In this document: positions 16,900 through 26,005 of the stretch, in pieces
How the letters are laid out: every line of letters begins with the position of its first letter
Position numbering within the stretch: position 1 is the first letter of the stretch
Source: Saccharofermentans sp.
GTDB taxonomy: Bacteria > Bacillota > Clostridia > Saccharofermentanales > Saccharofermentanaceae
Direction: 5' to 3'
DNA length: 64,000 bases
NCBI GenBank assembly: GCA_024403715.1
Contig: JAKSRJ010000001.1
Location: forward strand, 1 to 64,000
The notes under the pieces: model-generated
What the model saw: only the letters and a program-made list of their open reading frames with translations
Databases searched by the model: none
Told to the model about the DNA's origin: nothing
Made by a program: the position numbers and the translations under genes

Positions 16900-19800
16900 A
16901 TGCTCGAGATTAAGAATATAAAGAAAGAGTACAGAACAGGTGACCTCGTTCAAAGAGCGCTTGACGATGTATCACTTAACTTAAGAGATAATGAATTCGT
17001 TGCTATTCTTGGACCATCTGGTTCAGGTAAGACAACACTTCTTAATATTATTGGTGGTCTTGATCGCTATGATAGCGGAGACCTTATCATTAACGGTGTT
17101 TCTACAAAGCGATATAAGGATCGTGACTGGGATTCTTATAGAAATCATACTATCGGTTTTGTATTTCAAAGTTATAACTTAATTCCACACCAGACTTTGC
17201 TTGGAAATGTCGAGCTTGCACTTACTATTTCTGGTATTTCTCGTAAAGAAAGACGTCAGCGCGCGCAGGCTGCATTGGAGCAGGTTGGTCTTGGTGAGCA
17301 GTCTCATAAGCATCCTAATCAGCTATCTGGTGGTCAGATGCAAAGAGTTGCTATTGCCAGAGCTTTGGTTAATAACCCAGATATTTTGCTCGCTGATGAG
17401 CCAACTGGTGCCCTAGATACTGTTACTAGCGTACAGGTTATGGAGCTTTTGAAGGAAGTTGCCAAGGACCGTCTTGTAGTTATGGTTACTCATAACCCAG
17501 AACTTGCTGAAGAGTATGCTAATAGAATCGTACGCGTTAAAGACGGTAAGATTTTAAATGACTCTAACCCTTTCGAGCCTAAGAATAGTACTGCTGCTCC
17601 AGTTCATAAGAACCTAGGTAAAGCTTCTATGAATTTCTTTACTGCACTTGGGCTTTCTTTTAATAACTTGCTTACAAAGAAAGCGAGAACTTTACTTGTT
17701 TCTTTCGCAGGGTCCATTGGTATTATTGGTATAGCTCTTATACTTGCCCTATCTAATGGCGCTAACAAATATATTAAGGATACAGAGGAGCAGACTTTGT
17801 CCGAGTATCCTTTGCAGATTACATCTACAAGTTTTTCTTTGTCCTCTATGTTCAGATCTACTTATGAGCAGATGCATAATGGTGAAGAGGGAAGAGTTCT
17901 TGAGGTGTCTGCTGTAAATAACGTATTCTCTATCTTTGGTTCTAATGATTTGGCTTCTTTAAGAGACTTTTTTGAAGACGATAGAACTGTTTACGATTAT
18001 GCCCGTGCAGTCGAGTATACATATAGCCTTACACCACAAATTTATTCCATTGATGAGGAAAACCATTCATACCGTCAGGTTAATCCTAATAATGATTTTG
18101 AAGCAATTGGTCTAGGCGGAGACAGCATGATGATGTCTATGTCTGGTTCTTCAATGAATATTTTCTATGAGCTCCCATCAGATCCTTCTTTGTATGAGAG
18201 TCAGTACGAGGTGATGGCAGGTAGATGGCCTGATAATACTAATGAGGCTGTACTTGTTTTGACTTCTAATAGTGCTGTAACAGACTTTACTGTATATACA
18301 TTTAATCTTAGAGATCATCAGGTCCTTGAAGATATGATTAACGATTTTGCTTCTGGTGAGACTGTAGATGCAGAAGGTTATTCAGAGATTTGGGATTACG
18401 ATGACTTTATGGGATATTCTTTTAAGGTTCTTGGCGCTTATGAGCCTTATACGTATGATGAATCCCGTGATATTTACATCAACAGAAATAACGATAGCGA
18501 CTTTATGTATGATCTTGTTGATTCAGGTAGAGATCTTACAATCGTAGGTATCGTAAGACCTTCTCCAGATGCAGATATTTATATGCTAAGCGATGGAATT
18601 TACTACCACAGTGATTTGGTTGAAGAATTGCTCTATGAAGCATTGGAGGCCCCTGTTGTTCAGGCTCAGCTTAATAGTGATGATATTAACGTGTTAACAG
18701 GCGAGAGATTTGATGCTGAGAATTCTAATTTTTCCATGGAAGACATGTTTACTATTGATGAAGAGGCTTTTGCCAATGCATTTTCCTTTGATGATGGTTC
18801 AATGGGAGATGGCGAGGGATTTGATCTTGATCTCGATTTAAGTGGTATTGATTATAGTAGTGCTTTTAACGGAATTGATATTCCTTCGATGACTCCAGAA
18901 GAGTTTGCTAACGTCATGAGTAGCCTTCGCTTTGAAGTTGATAGTGAAGCGATGATGGCTATGAATACTGAAATCATCACAGGTTATATGGAATATGCAG
19001 CTAGTAATCCTGCAACAAACTATGAAGGTCTTCAGGCAGGAATTGATCAGTACATGTCATCTCCTGAAGGTGAGGCTGCAATGACTGCTGCTGTAGCAAC
19101 ATTAACAGCACAGGGTATTACTGATCCTAATTTGATTCTTGCTGCTGTAATGGCTGGTTATTCTGATTATGCTAGTGCTAATGGACTTCCAAATCCTGCT
19201 GCATTTAACGATTCTTTTGAAGCATACATGGACTTGCCAGAGACTCAGCAGATGATTGCTGATAACATGGCTAATGTAGTTAATATGGACGAAGTTCAAG
19301 CTCAGGTTGCAGAAGCAATGAGACCATATACTAATCGTTTGTCTGCAAGCATCGAAAGAGCAATGACTAACATGATGAGTACAATTGGTGATGTTATTGC
19401 TGAGCAGGTTGAGGAAGCTATTGAAGATGCTTTCGCGAATATGGGCGATTCTATGTCATTTGATGGCGATGCATTTGCAGATGCGTTCCAGTTTAATATG
19501 GATGAGTCTGAGATGCAGGCAATGTTCATGCAGATGATGAATAGTGCACCTACATCAGCTTCTACTAATCTGTCTTCTTTTGGATATGTAGATCCAGATG
19601 ATATTTTCTCAATCACTATTTATCCTAATGATTTTGAGTCTAAGGCATTTATTACTGATCTTATTGATAGTTATAACGAGAGCGTTGATGAGGACCATAA
19701 GATTGCATATACAGATATCGTAGGAACATTGATGAGTTCTGTAACAGATATCGTTGATGCTATTAGTTATGTTCTTGTAGCATTCGTTTCCATTTCTCTT

Positions 19801-20166
19801 GTCGTATCTTCTATCATGATTGGTGTTATTACTTATATCTCTGTTCTTGAGAGACGTAAGGAAATTGGTATCCTTCGTGCTATGGGTGCATCTAAGAATA
19901 ATATCAGTCAGGTATTTAACGCTGAGACATTCATTACTGGTTTCTTAGCTGGATTCTTGGGTGTTGGTGTCAGTTTGCTTCTCTTGATACCTGCTAATAT
20001 CATTATCCGTAACGTAACTGATGTAAGTAATCTTACTGCTTACTTAACTGTAGCAGAGTGTGTTGCGCTTGTAGCTTTGAGTGTAATCCTCACATTGATT
20101 GGTGGACTCATTCCTTCTTCAAAGGCAGCAAAACAAGATCCAGTTACTGCACTACGAACAGAATAA
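16900..20166 (+). CDS. Fused ABC exporter: ATPase plus FtsX-type permease with very large external domain
   Basis: A 1088-residue MacB-like single-chain exporter. Residues 1-225 are the ATPase: Walker A GPSGSGKT (38-45), signature LSGGQMQRVA, Walker B ILLADEPTGA. A membrane helix follows near residue 265, then roughly 650 residues predicted outside the cell, then three C-terminal helices with the FtsX core ISVLERRKEIGILRAMGAS. I chose ATG 16900 (GGGGAG 7 bases upstream) over an upstream TTG. The external part is rich in Asp, Met and Ser and contains a twofold internal repeat (about residues 692-725 and 749-787). It probably moves peptides or lipoproteins by mechanotransmission rather than substrate passage. 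Confidence 0.85.
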   Translation: MLEIKNIKKEYRTGDLVQRALDDVSLNLRDNEFVAILGPSGSGKTTLLNIIGGLDRYDSGDLIINGVSTKRYKDRDWDSYRNHTIGFVFQSYNLIPHQTLLGNVELALTISGISRKERRQRAQAALEQVGLGEQSHKHPNQLSGGQMQRVAIARALVNNPDILLADEPTGALDTVTSVQVMELLKEVAKDRLVVMVTHNPELAEEYANRIVRVKDGKILNDSNPFEPKNSTAAPVHKNLGKASMNFFTALGLSFNNLLTKKARTLLVSFAGSIGIIGIALILALSNGANKYIKDTEEQTLSEYPLQITSTSFSLSSMFRSTYEQMHNGEEGRVLEVSAVNNVFSIFGSNDLASLRDFFEDDRTVYDYARAVEYTYSLTPQIYSIDEENHSYRQVNPNNDFEAIGLGGDSMMMSMSGSSMNIFYELPSDPSLYESQYEVMAGRWPDNTNEAVLVLTSNSAVTDFTVYTFNLRDHQVLEDMINDFASGETVDAEGYSEIWDYDDFMGYSFKVLGAYEPYTYDESRDIYINRNNDSDFMYDLVDSGRDLTIVGIVRPSPDADIYMLSDGIYYHSDLVEELLYEALEAPVVQAQLNSDDINVLTGERFDAENSNFSMEDMFTIDEEAFANAFSFDDGSMGDGEGFDLDLDLSGIDYSSAFNGIDIPSMTPEEFANVMSSLRFEVDSEAMMAMNTEIITGYMEYAASNPATNYEGLQAGIDQYMSSPEGEAAMTAAVATLTAQGITDPNLILAAVMAGYSDYASANGLPNPAAFNDSFEAYMDLPETQQMIADNMANVVNMDEVQAQVAEAMRPYTNRLSASIERAMTNMMSTIGDVIAEQVEEAIEDAFANMGDSMSFDGDAFADAFQFNMDESEMQAMFMQMMNSAPTSASTNLSSFGYVDPDDIFSITIYPNDFESKAFITDLIDSYNESVDEDHKIAYTDIVGTLMSSVTDIVDAISYVLVAFVSISLVVSSIMIGVITYISVLERRKEIGILRAMGASKNNISQVFNAETFITGFLAGFLGVGVSLLLLIPANIIIRNVTDVSNLTAYLTVAECVALVALSVILTLIGGLIPSSKAAKQDPVTALRTE

Positions 20167-20170
20167 TGTG

Positions 20171-20197
20171 GTATTATTAATGGATAATACATTTTTT
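20171..20197 (+). terminator. Probable terminator after the fused ABC exporter
   Basis: GTATTAT and ATAATAC form a 7-bp stem with a 6-base loop, then ATTTTTT. AT-rich, so moderate strength. Confidence 0.5.
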
Positions 20198-20216
20198 CTG
20201 TATTGAGGGGGCGTCT

Positions 20217-20711
20217 ATGCTACATATTGATGATAAGGCTATTAAGTATTTCGCTGACTATGCTAGAGATTTTTGGGATCCATCCAATGCAGCTAAGCTT
20301 CAGACATTTATTGATGATCCTGATAATACGTTGCCATCATCAACTAAGTTGGTAGTAGTAGAAGGCGGTATGTCAGAAAAGAGACGTGAATTGGCATACG
20401 CATTAAAGCCCAAACTTGATGGTCTTCATACAGTAATCGTAGTAATCAGTGGTGAGCCAACACTATTTGATACTAACGGACTTGTTGGAATCGAGAAGAA
20501 TATCGTAGAGACAGCTGAGACTTTGGTTAGTCTCTCTGGTGATCCTGATTACATCATTCTCCATGGTGAGTTCCACGATGAAGAATATACTCCGTTGAAG
20601 AACTTGATTGAAGTTATCTTCCGTAAGCATTGTTATGTAAAGTCAACATCTGATTCTATTGAGACAGACGCAGGCAATATTTTTAATCAGGTAATGGAAT
20701 CATTCAGATAA
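20217..20711 (+). CDS. Conserved-looking protein of unknown function
   Basis: This 164-residue soluble protein has a good ribosome site (GAGGGGG) before its ATG. It alternates beta-strand-like (STKLVVVEGG, HTVIVVISGE, PDYIILHGEF) and helical segments, as in a Rossmann-like alpha/beta fold; no catalytic motif is evident. It is flanked by terminators on both sides, so it is transcribed on its own. Function not recognised. Confidence 0.7.
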   Translation: MLHIDDKAIKYFADYARDFWDPSNAAKLQTFIDDPDNTLPSSTKLVVVEGGMSEKRRELAYALKPKLDGLHTVIVVISGEPTLFDTNGLVGIEKNIVETAETLVSLSGDPDYIILHGEFHDEEYTPLKNLIEVIFRKHCYVKSTSDSIETDAGNIFNQVMESFR

Positions 20712-20734
20712 TTATTAAGATGTTTATAGTTGAG

Positions 20735-20765
20735 ACAGGCTGTGGAATTCCATAGCCTGTTTTTA
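20735..20765 (+). terminator. Factor-independent terminator
   Basis: ACAGGCTGTGG pairs with CCATAGCCTGT (near perfect) around AATT, followed by TTTTT. It ends the 20217-20711 gene and separates it from mnmA on the opposite strand. Confidence 0.85.
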
Positions 20766-20774
20766 GTTTTAAAT

Positions 20775-21878
20775 TCACCCGATTATTCCGCCACCAAGGC
20801 AGTAGTCTCCACGATAGATGACAAGGCTTTGCCCCTTAACAGCAGCGCGTACTTCACTATCGAACTCTACGTCCATAGATCCATCAGAATTAATAGTAGC
20901 CGTACAATCCATTTCCTTAAGGCCGTAGCGAACTTTGCCTGAACATCTAAAAGGTACGCCTACTTCACCAATCAAAGAACTGTCAGGCATAATATCGCTT
21001 ATGATATAGCACTTATTAACATGAACATTCTTAGTATAAAGTTCGCTGTCTATACCTAGTACAACTTCGTTTGTTGATGGACGAATCTCAGTAACAAAAG
21101 CTCTTAATCCAAGTGCGATTCCAAGTCCTTTACGCTGGCCAACAGTATAGTGATAGTAACCCTTATGTTGCCCGAGAATATTACCTTCGCGGTCGACATA
21201 GTTACCAGGTCCTGGGAGATTAAGCTTCATCTCATCTTCCTTAGACTCAATAAAAGCAGCGTAGTCCTTATCTGGAACAAAGCAGATATCCTCACTGTCC
21301 TTTTTTGAAGCTACATCTAATCCGATTGAAGCTGCTATCTCACGAGTATGGGGCTTGCTATATTTTCCAACTGGGAAATCTAGAATAGAAAGTTGCTCCT
21401 GGGACAAAAAGTAAAGTACATAAGTCTGATCCTTAGATAAATCAGCTCCACGCTTTAAATAATAGCGATCTACATTAGAATCATATTCGACATTAGCATA
21501 GTGACCTGTGATTACACGGTCGCATCCAAGCGCCTTAGCTTCGTCTAGTAAAGCACCAAACTTCAAATTACGATTACATTCAATACAAGGAATCGGAGTA
21601 TTACCAGCAAGATAAGTATCAATAAAATGCTCGATAACACACTTATGGAAATCAGCAGAATAGTTCTTAACGTCATGTGGAATTCCAAGCGTATCACAAA
21701 CCTTAGCAGCATCTTCAACATCTTTACCAAAACCACATTTGTTAACTTCGCCGCTATCAAACCCAGGGTTAGTTAATCGCATAGTAACGCCGACGACTTC
21801 TAAACCTTCATTTGCTACAAGATATGCTGCGACAGATGAATCTACACCGCCGCTCATTGCTGCTAATACTTTTGTCAT
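20775..21878 (-). CDS. mnmA: tRNA 2-thiouridine(34) synthase MnmA
   Basis: The 367-residue length is normal for MnmA. The PP-loop ATP-binding motif AMSGGVDSS lies at residues 7-15; the catalytic cysteines appear in CIECNRNLKFG (about 100) and SEDICFVPD (about 200). The enzyme thiolates U34 of Lys, Glu and Gln tRNAs using sulfur relayed from a cysteine desulfurase. No ribosome site is seen; instead a -10-like TACAAT ends 7 bases before the ATG, so the message may be leaderless. It is divergent from trmL, another wobble-base enzyme. Confidence 0.95.
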   Translation of the reverse strand: MTKVLAAMSGGVDSSVAAYLVANEGLEVVGVTMRLTNPGFDSGEVNKCGFGKDVEDAAKVCDTLGIPHDVKNYSADFHKCVIEHFIDTYLAGNTPIPCIECNRNLKFGALLDEAKALGCDRVITGHYANVEYDSNVDRYYLKRGADLSKDQTYVLYFLSQEQLSILDFPVGKYSKPHTREIAASIGLDVASKKDSEDICFVPDKDYAAFIESKEDEMKLNLPGPGNYVDREGNILGQHKGYYHYTVGQRKGLGIALGLRAFVTEIRPSTNEVVLGIDSELYTKNVHVNKCYIISDIMPDSSLIGEVGVPFRCSGKVRYGLKEMDCTATINSDGSMDVEFDSEVRAAVKGQSLVIYRGDYCLGGGIIG

Positions 21879-21958
21879 AAGATAAATTGTAATATACTCT
21901 TGGCCATGAATAAAGAATAAACAATGTATAGATTTTCGCGAAATATAAAGGATGAATT

Positions 21959-22495
21959 ATGAGATTAAATGTAGTTTTATTTGAACCAGAGATTCCACAG
22001 AATACAGGTAATATTATGCGTACCTGTGTAGCGGCAGGCTGTGGACTTCATATTATTAAGCCTTTGGGATTTGATATAGATAATCCTAAGTTTAAAAGAG
22101 CTACAACTAACCATATTACGTGGGCGGACTATACTCTTTATGAGAACTACGAAGATTTTAAGAGAAAATGCCCTGGTGAGTATTTCTTTATGACCCGTTA
22201 TGGCAAAGTTCCACCTTCTGAGATTAAGTTTAAGGATATTCCTACTGATAAGGATATTTATCTTGTATTTGGTAAAGAGAGCACTGGTATTCCTAAGGAG
22301 ATTTTGAAGGATAACTTAGATAGATGCTTCAGAATTCCTATGGCTCCAGAGTGCAGAAGTTTAAACCTTAGTAATACAGTTGCTATCGCCCTATATGAAG
22401 CTCATCGCCAGCTTGGTTACGAGGGATTGTGCTTTACTGAAGTTCAAAAGGGTGAAGATTACTTAGAGTCATACGACGCGACTTTAGGGAAGTAA
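21959..22495 (+). CDS. trmL: tRNA (cytidine/uridine(34)-2'-O)-methyltransferase TrmL
   Basis: A 178-residue SPOUT-class methyltransferase. It opens with LNVVLFEPEIPQNTGNIMRT, and the knotted SAM-binding part carries LVFGKESTGIP and RIPMAPECRSLNLSN. It methylates the ribose of nucleotide 34 in Leu tRNAs. Ribosome site AAGGATG precedes the start. It is divergent from mnmA with 80 bp between, so two anticodon-loop modification genes share one control region. Confidence 0.93.
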   Translation: MRLNVVLFEPEIPQNTGNIMRTCVAAGCGLHIIKPLGFDIDNPKFKRATTNHITWADYTLYENYEDFKRKCPGEYFFMTRYGKVPPSEIKFKDIPTDKDIYLVFGKESTGIPKEILKDNLDRCFRIPMAPECRSLNLSNTVAIALYEAHRQLGYEGLCFTEVQKGEDYLESYDATLGK

Positions 22496-22573
22496 TTAGC
22501 TTAATTTGTAATAACCAAACATCCTTCATTGTGCTATATTCATATTGTATAAATTATATTTTAGGAGGGTGTT

Positions 22574-23956
22574 ATGGCTGACATGAAAGACGGCATCTAT
22601 GATGCTAAGCAGCTTGGCGTACCTAAGATGATTGTACTCGGAATCCAGCATATGTTTGCAATGTTCGGTGCAACGATCTTAGTTCCGCTATTAACAGGTT
22701 TGTCCGTTTCCTCAACACTTTTGTTTGCTGGTCTCGGAACTTTATTATTCCACTTAATTACAAAGGGTAAGGTTCCAGCATTCCTTGGTTCCTCATTCGC
22801 TTTCTTAGGTGGTTATGCAGCAATTGCTCCACTTGCTGATGCAGAGGGTAATGCTCTTGATAACTCAGCTCTTTTGCCTTATGCATGTTTGGGTGTTGCA
22901 TGTGCTGGTATTCTTTACTTTATCCTTGCACTTCTTATTAAGGTATTTGGTCAGAAGAGAGTAATGCGTTTCTTCCCACCAATCGTTACAGGACCAATCA
23001 TCATCGCTATTGGTCTTAACCTTTCTGCTTCTGCTCTTAATAACTGCCGTAGCGCAGGTGGCCTTGGATGGCTTGTAGCAGTAGTTGCTATCCTTATTAT
23101 TGTAATCTGCAATATCTTTGGTAAGGGTATGGTTAAGATTGTTCCTATCCTTTTGGGTGTAATTGGTTCTTATATTCTTGCTGCTTGTGTAGGTCTTGTT
23201 GATTTCACAGCTGTTAAGGAAGCAGCTTGGATTGGTCTTCCATTTACAAAGGATCAGACAATTCTTTATGTATTCGAGCACGGTGATTCTTCTTTGATCA
23301 TCAACTCTATCATTACAATCGTTCCTATTGCTCTTGCTACTATCGTTGAGCATATCGGTGATATTTCCGCTATCTCTTCTACTACTGGTAAGAACTATAT
23401 TGAAGAGCCAGGTCTTCACAGAACGTTGATTGGTGATGGTCTTGCAACAATGGTTGCATCTCTCTTTGGTGCTCCAGCCAACACAACATACGGCGAGAAC
23501 ACAGGTGTTCTTTCCCTCTCTAAGGTTTATGACCCTAAGGTAGTTAGAATCGCTGCTTACTTTGCAGTAGCTGTTTCTTTCTCTCCTAAGTTTGCTGCAA
23601 TCATCGGTTCTATGCCAGCTCCTGTAGTTGGTGGTATCTCTCTCGTGCTTTACGGTATGATTTCCGCTGTTGGTGTACGTAACGTAGTTGAGAATAAGGT
23701 TGATTTTTCTAAGTCTCGTAACGTTTTGGTTGCTGCTTTAATTCTTGTTCTCTCAATCGGTGTTAACTACAGTGGTGCAATCTCCTTTAACGTTGGTTCT
23801 GTAACTATCTCTCTTACAGGTATTGCTGTAGGTGCTATCGTAGGTATTATCATGAACGCTATTCTTCCAGCAGATGATAAGGATTACGAAGGTCTTAAGA
23901 AAGATGTAACAACAGTTGAGGAAGAAGTTGAGAAGAAGTCTGCTGCTAAGGCTTAA
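22574..23956 (+). CDS. Uracil/xanthine permease (NCS2 family)
   Basis: A 460-residue transporter with about 12-14 helices. It opens with the NCS2 signature region (KMIVLGIQHMFAMFGATILVPLLTGL), followed by FLGSSFAF, and the substrate-site region PANTTYGENTGVLSLSKV fits uracil permeases (UraA). It imports uracil with protons. AGGAGGG precedes the ATG. The acidic/lysine-rich tail (VEEEVEKKSAAKA) is cytoplasmic. Single gene, ended by a strong terminator. Confidence 0.92.
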   Translation: MADMKDGIYDAKQLGVPKMIVLGIQHMFAMFGATILVPLLTGLSVSSTLLFAGLGTLLFHLITKGKVPAFLGSSFAFLGGYAAIAPLADAEGNALDNSALLPYACLGVACAGILYFILALLIKVFGQKRVMRFFPPIVTGPIIIAIGLNLSASALNNCRSAGGLGWLVAVVAILIIVICNIFGKGMVKIVPILLGVIGSYILAACVGLVDFTAVKEAAWIGLPFTKDQTILYVFEHGDSSLIINSIITIVPIALATIVEHIGDISAISSTTGKNYIEEPGLHRTLIGDGLATMVASLFGAPANTTYGENTGVLSLSKVYDPKVVRIAAYFAVAVSFSPKFAAIIGSMPAPVVGGISLVLYGMISAVGVRNVVENKVDFSKSRNVLVAALILVLSIGVNYSGAISFNVGSVTISLTGIAVGAIVGIIMNAILPADDKDYEGLKKDVTTVEEEVEKKSAAKA

Positions 23957-23986
23957 TTCTTCTGAATTTTGCAAAAAAATATTTTT

Positions 23987-24014
23987 GGCGGTGTGTAAAA
24001 GCACCGCCTTTTTG
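23987..24014 (+). terminator. Factor-independent terminator after the uracil permease gene
   Basis: GGCGGTG pairs with CACCGCC around an 8-base loop and is followed by TTTTTG. Confidence 0.85.
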
Positions 24015-24059
24015 TTACAATAAATAATGGTATAAATGTTGTTTAGGTAAGGCTTAAAG

Positions 24060-25217
24060 ATGAAAAAAGTATTGATTTTGGGATGTACAGGAGCGACGGA
24101 GTTTATCGTGTCGTACCTTATGAATTCCAACGGAATTAGTGAGATTTGTATTTGTGATCCTGATAAGGCAAAGTGCGATGAGATTCGTAAGGCTCATTCA
24201 GGTTCGAGAGTTCGTATTAGTACAGCTAGAGCTGACCTTGCTAATGAAGCTGGAACAAGAATGATGCTTTCCATTGTTCAGCCTGAAGTAATCGTAAATA
24301 TGTCTCCATCAAGATTTACTATCACTGTAATGAAGCTTGCTTTGGAGATTGGTGCTGATTACATTGATCAAGATTTGTTTAAGCCTGGCGAAGGTGGGCT
24401 CTTGTCTGAACAGTTCAGTTATTTTGGTGACTTTAGATCTAAGGGTAAGATGGCTGTTGTAGGTTGTGCTATGAATCCATCTGTTATTACTTCCCTTGTA
24501 AGACAGGCGATGAGAGAAGATTTTGACACATTAACAGATGTTGATTTTGTTGAGATTAACCTAGATATCAACAAGGAATCTATTATTCCAGCAAAGTATA
24601 TTGAGGGTGGTGAGGTGAAGGAATGTCCTGAAGCGGAGGTTTCTTTGGCTGGTTTATTCCCTGAGGTTGGCACAACAACTATTAGTATTGCTAATAATGT
24701 CGTAGTTGAGGATTTTATTAAAGAGATTCCTGAAATATCTAATGTAAGATACTTTACATCGTTTGCTAAGGAAGAAGACGAGGAAGATTTTAGCGATATC
24801 CTAGAAAAGATTGGAATGCTTTCAGAAGAGCAGATTGCTATAACACCTGAGGTATCGATTAGCCCTAAGGAATTCTGGAATCTTATGAAGGATTCAAATA
24901 AGAAGGAGATTACCCTTGATGGTAAGTGCGTTATTGGCGTAATGATGAAGGGTGTTAAATTCGGTTCTCCTAAGACTTGCTGGGCATATGTTATCGGTGA
25001 TAACGATAAGTGTATGGAAAAGTACAATATGAGTGCTAAGGAAGTGTGGGATGCTTATGCCATTCTTTCTGGTACAGTTCTTATTTGTAACGGTAAGTGG
25101 AACAAGATGGGTGTATTTTCACCTGTAGCTTTTGATCCAGAACTTCTACTTCATGATTTGCGTGGTAAAGGCCTAAGATTTGAGTGGGCAGATTTACCAC
25201 TTTTAACATCAAAGTGA
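24060..25217 (+). CDS. Saccharopine dehydrogenase-family oxidoreductase
   Basis: A 385-residue protein with an N-terminal nucleotide-binding strand (KKVLILGCTGATEFIV), then DADLANEAGT-type and PEVIVNMSPSRF segments as in saccharopine and carboxynorspermidine dehydrogenases. The usual glycine pattern of the dinucleotide fold is partly altered (GCTGAT). The substrate is not certain: lysine-related or polyamine-related imino acids are the known options in the family. The stop is 7 bases before the response-regulator gene, so the two may be co-transcribed. Confidence 0.7.
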   Translation: MKKVLILGCTGATEFIVSYLMNSNGISEICICDPDKAKCDEIRKAHSGSRVRISTARADLANEAGTRMMLSIVQPEVIVNMSPSRFTITVMKLALEIGADYIDQDLFKPGEGGLLSEQFSYFGDFRSKGKMAVVGCAMNPSVITSLVRQAMREDFDTLTDVDFVEINLDINKESIIPAKYIEGGEVKECPEAEVSLAGLFPEVGTTTISIANNVVVEDFIKEIPEISNVRYFTSFAKEEDEEDFSDILEKIGMLSEEQIAITPEVSISPKEFWNLMKDSNKKEITLDGKCVIGVMMKGVKFGSPKTCWAYVIGDNDKCMEKYNMSAKEVWDAYAILSGTVLICNGKWNKMGVFSPVAFDPELLLHDLRGKGLRFEWADLPLLTSK

Positions 25218-25224
25218 GGATAAT

Positions 25225-25923
25225 ATGGCAGCTCGAATCCTAATTGTTGAAGACGACGATAGCATTAATAATCTGATAACAGTAGCTTTGTCAAAGCAGG
25301 GATATAACTGCACCCAGGCTTACTCAGGAACAGAAGGATTACTTAATTTCAAGAATGGTGAATTCGATCTTGTTTGCCTTGATTTGATGATGCCTGGAAT
25401 GGATGGAGCCTCTCTTACTAAGGCAATTAGAGAGTCTTCTAATGTGCCAATTATTGTAGTCTCTGCTAAAAGCTCAGTCGATTCTAAGGTTGACCTTCTT
25501 AAGATGGGAGCTGATGATTTTGTTGGTAAGCCTTTCGAGTTAAAAGAGCTTATCGCTCGTGTTGAGGTTCAGCTTAGACGTAGTAATAATGATGCTACAA
25601 CAGCGGCAGATGATTCTAGCAAGGGTATTATCGAGTTCAAGGACTTGGTTTTAAACCTTGATACATATGATGTGACTGTTAAGGGAGAAGAAGTCGGCCT
25701 TACGAGGCAGGAATATAAGATTCTCGAGTTGTTCCTAAAAAATCCTAATAAAGTTTTTTCTAAGCAGGAAATATATGAGTACGCTTGGAACGATATCTAT
25801 ATTGGAGAAGATAAAACTATTAATGTTCACATCTCTAATATGAGAACGAAGCTTAAGAAAATATCAGATGAAGATTATATCGATACAATTTGGGGTATAG
25901 GCTTCAGACTCGCAAAGGCTTAA
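25225..25923 (+). CDS. OmpR/PhoB-family response regulator
   Basis: A 232-residue regulator. Its receiver domain has the acidic pocket EDDD (9-12), phosphoacceptor Asp53 in CLDLMMPGMDG and Lys in VGKPFELKE. Residues 130-232 are a winged helix (GLTRQEYKILELFLKNPNKVFSKQEIYEYAW). It is the first of a five-gene set ending in its likely partner kinase (28649). An intrinsic terminator after it would lower expression of the transporter genes relative to the regulator. Confidence 0.92.
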   Translation: MAARILIVEDDDSINNLITVALSKQGYNCTQAYSGTEGLLNFKNGEFDLVCLDLMMPGMDGASLTKAIRESSNVPIIVVSAKSSVDSKVDLLKMGADDFVGKPFELKELIARVEVQLRRSNNDATTAADDSSKGIIEFKDLVLNLDTYDVTVKGEEVGLTRQEYKILELFLKNPNKVFSKQEIYEYAWNDIYIGEDKTINVHISNMRTKLKKISDEDYIDTIWGIGFRLAKA

Positions 25924-25943
25924 TCTTTTCTTAAACATTTATT

Positions 25944-25968
25944 GGCGTTATGTGAAAATAACGCCTTT
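25944..25968 (+). terminator. Terminator between regulator and ABC transporter genes
   Basis: GGCGTTAT and ATAACGCC form a perfect 8-bp stem with a 6-base loop, followed by TTTAT. The short T run suggests partial read-through. Confidence 0.7.
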
Positions 25969-26005
25969 ATAATTGCATTATCTAGAAGACAGGAGAATTC
26001 AAGTG

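Noticed and set aside
22496..22573. Pyrimidine-type riboswitch or attenuator before the uracil permease
   Set aside because: The 78-bp leader region shows only a promoter-like TATAAA and a ribosome site, with no hairpin pair or terminator.
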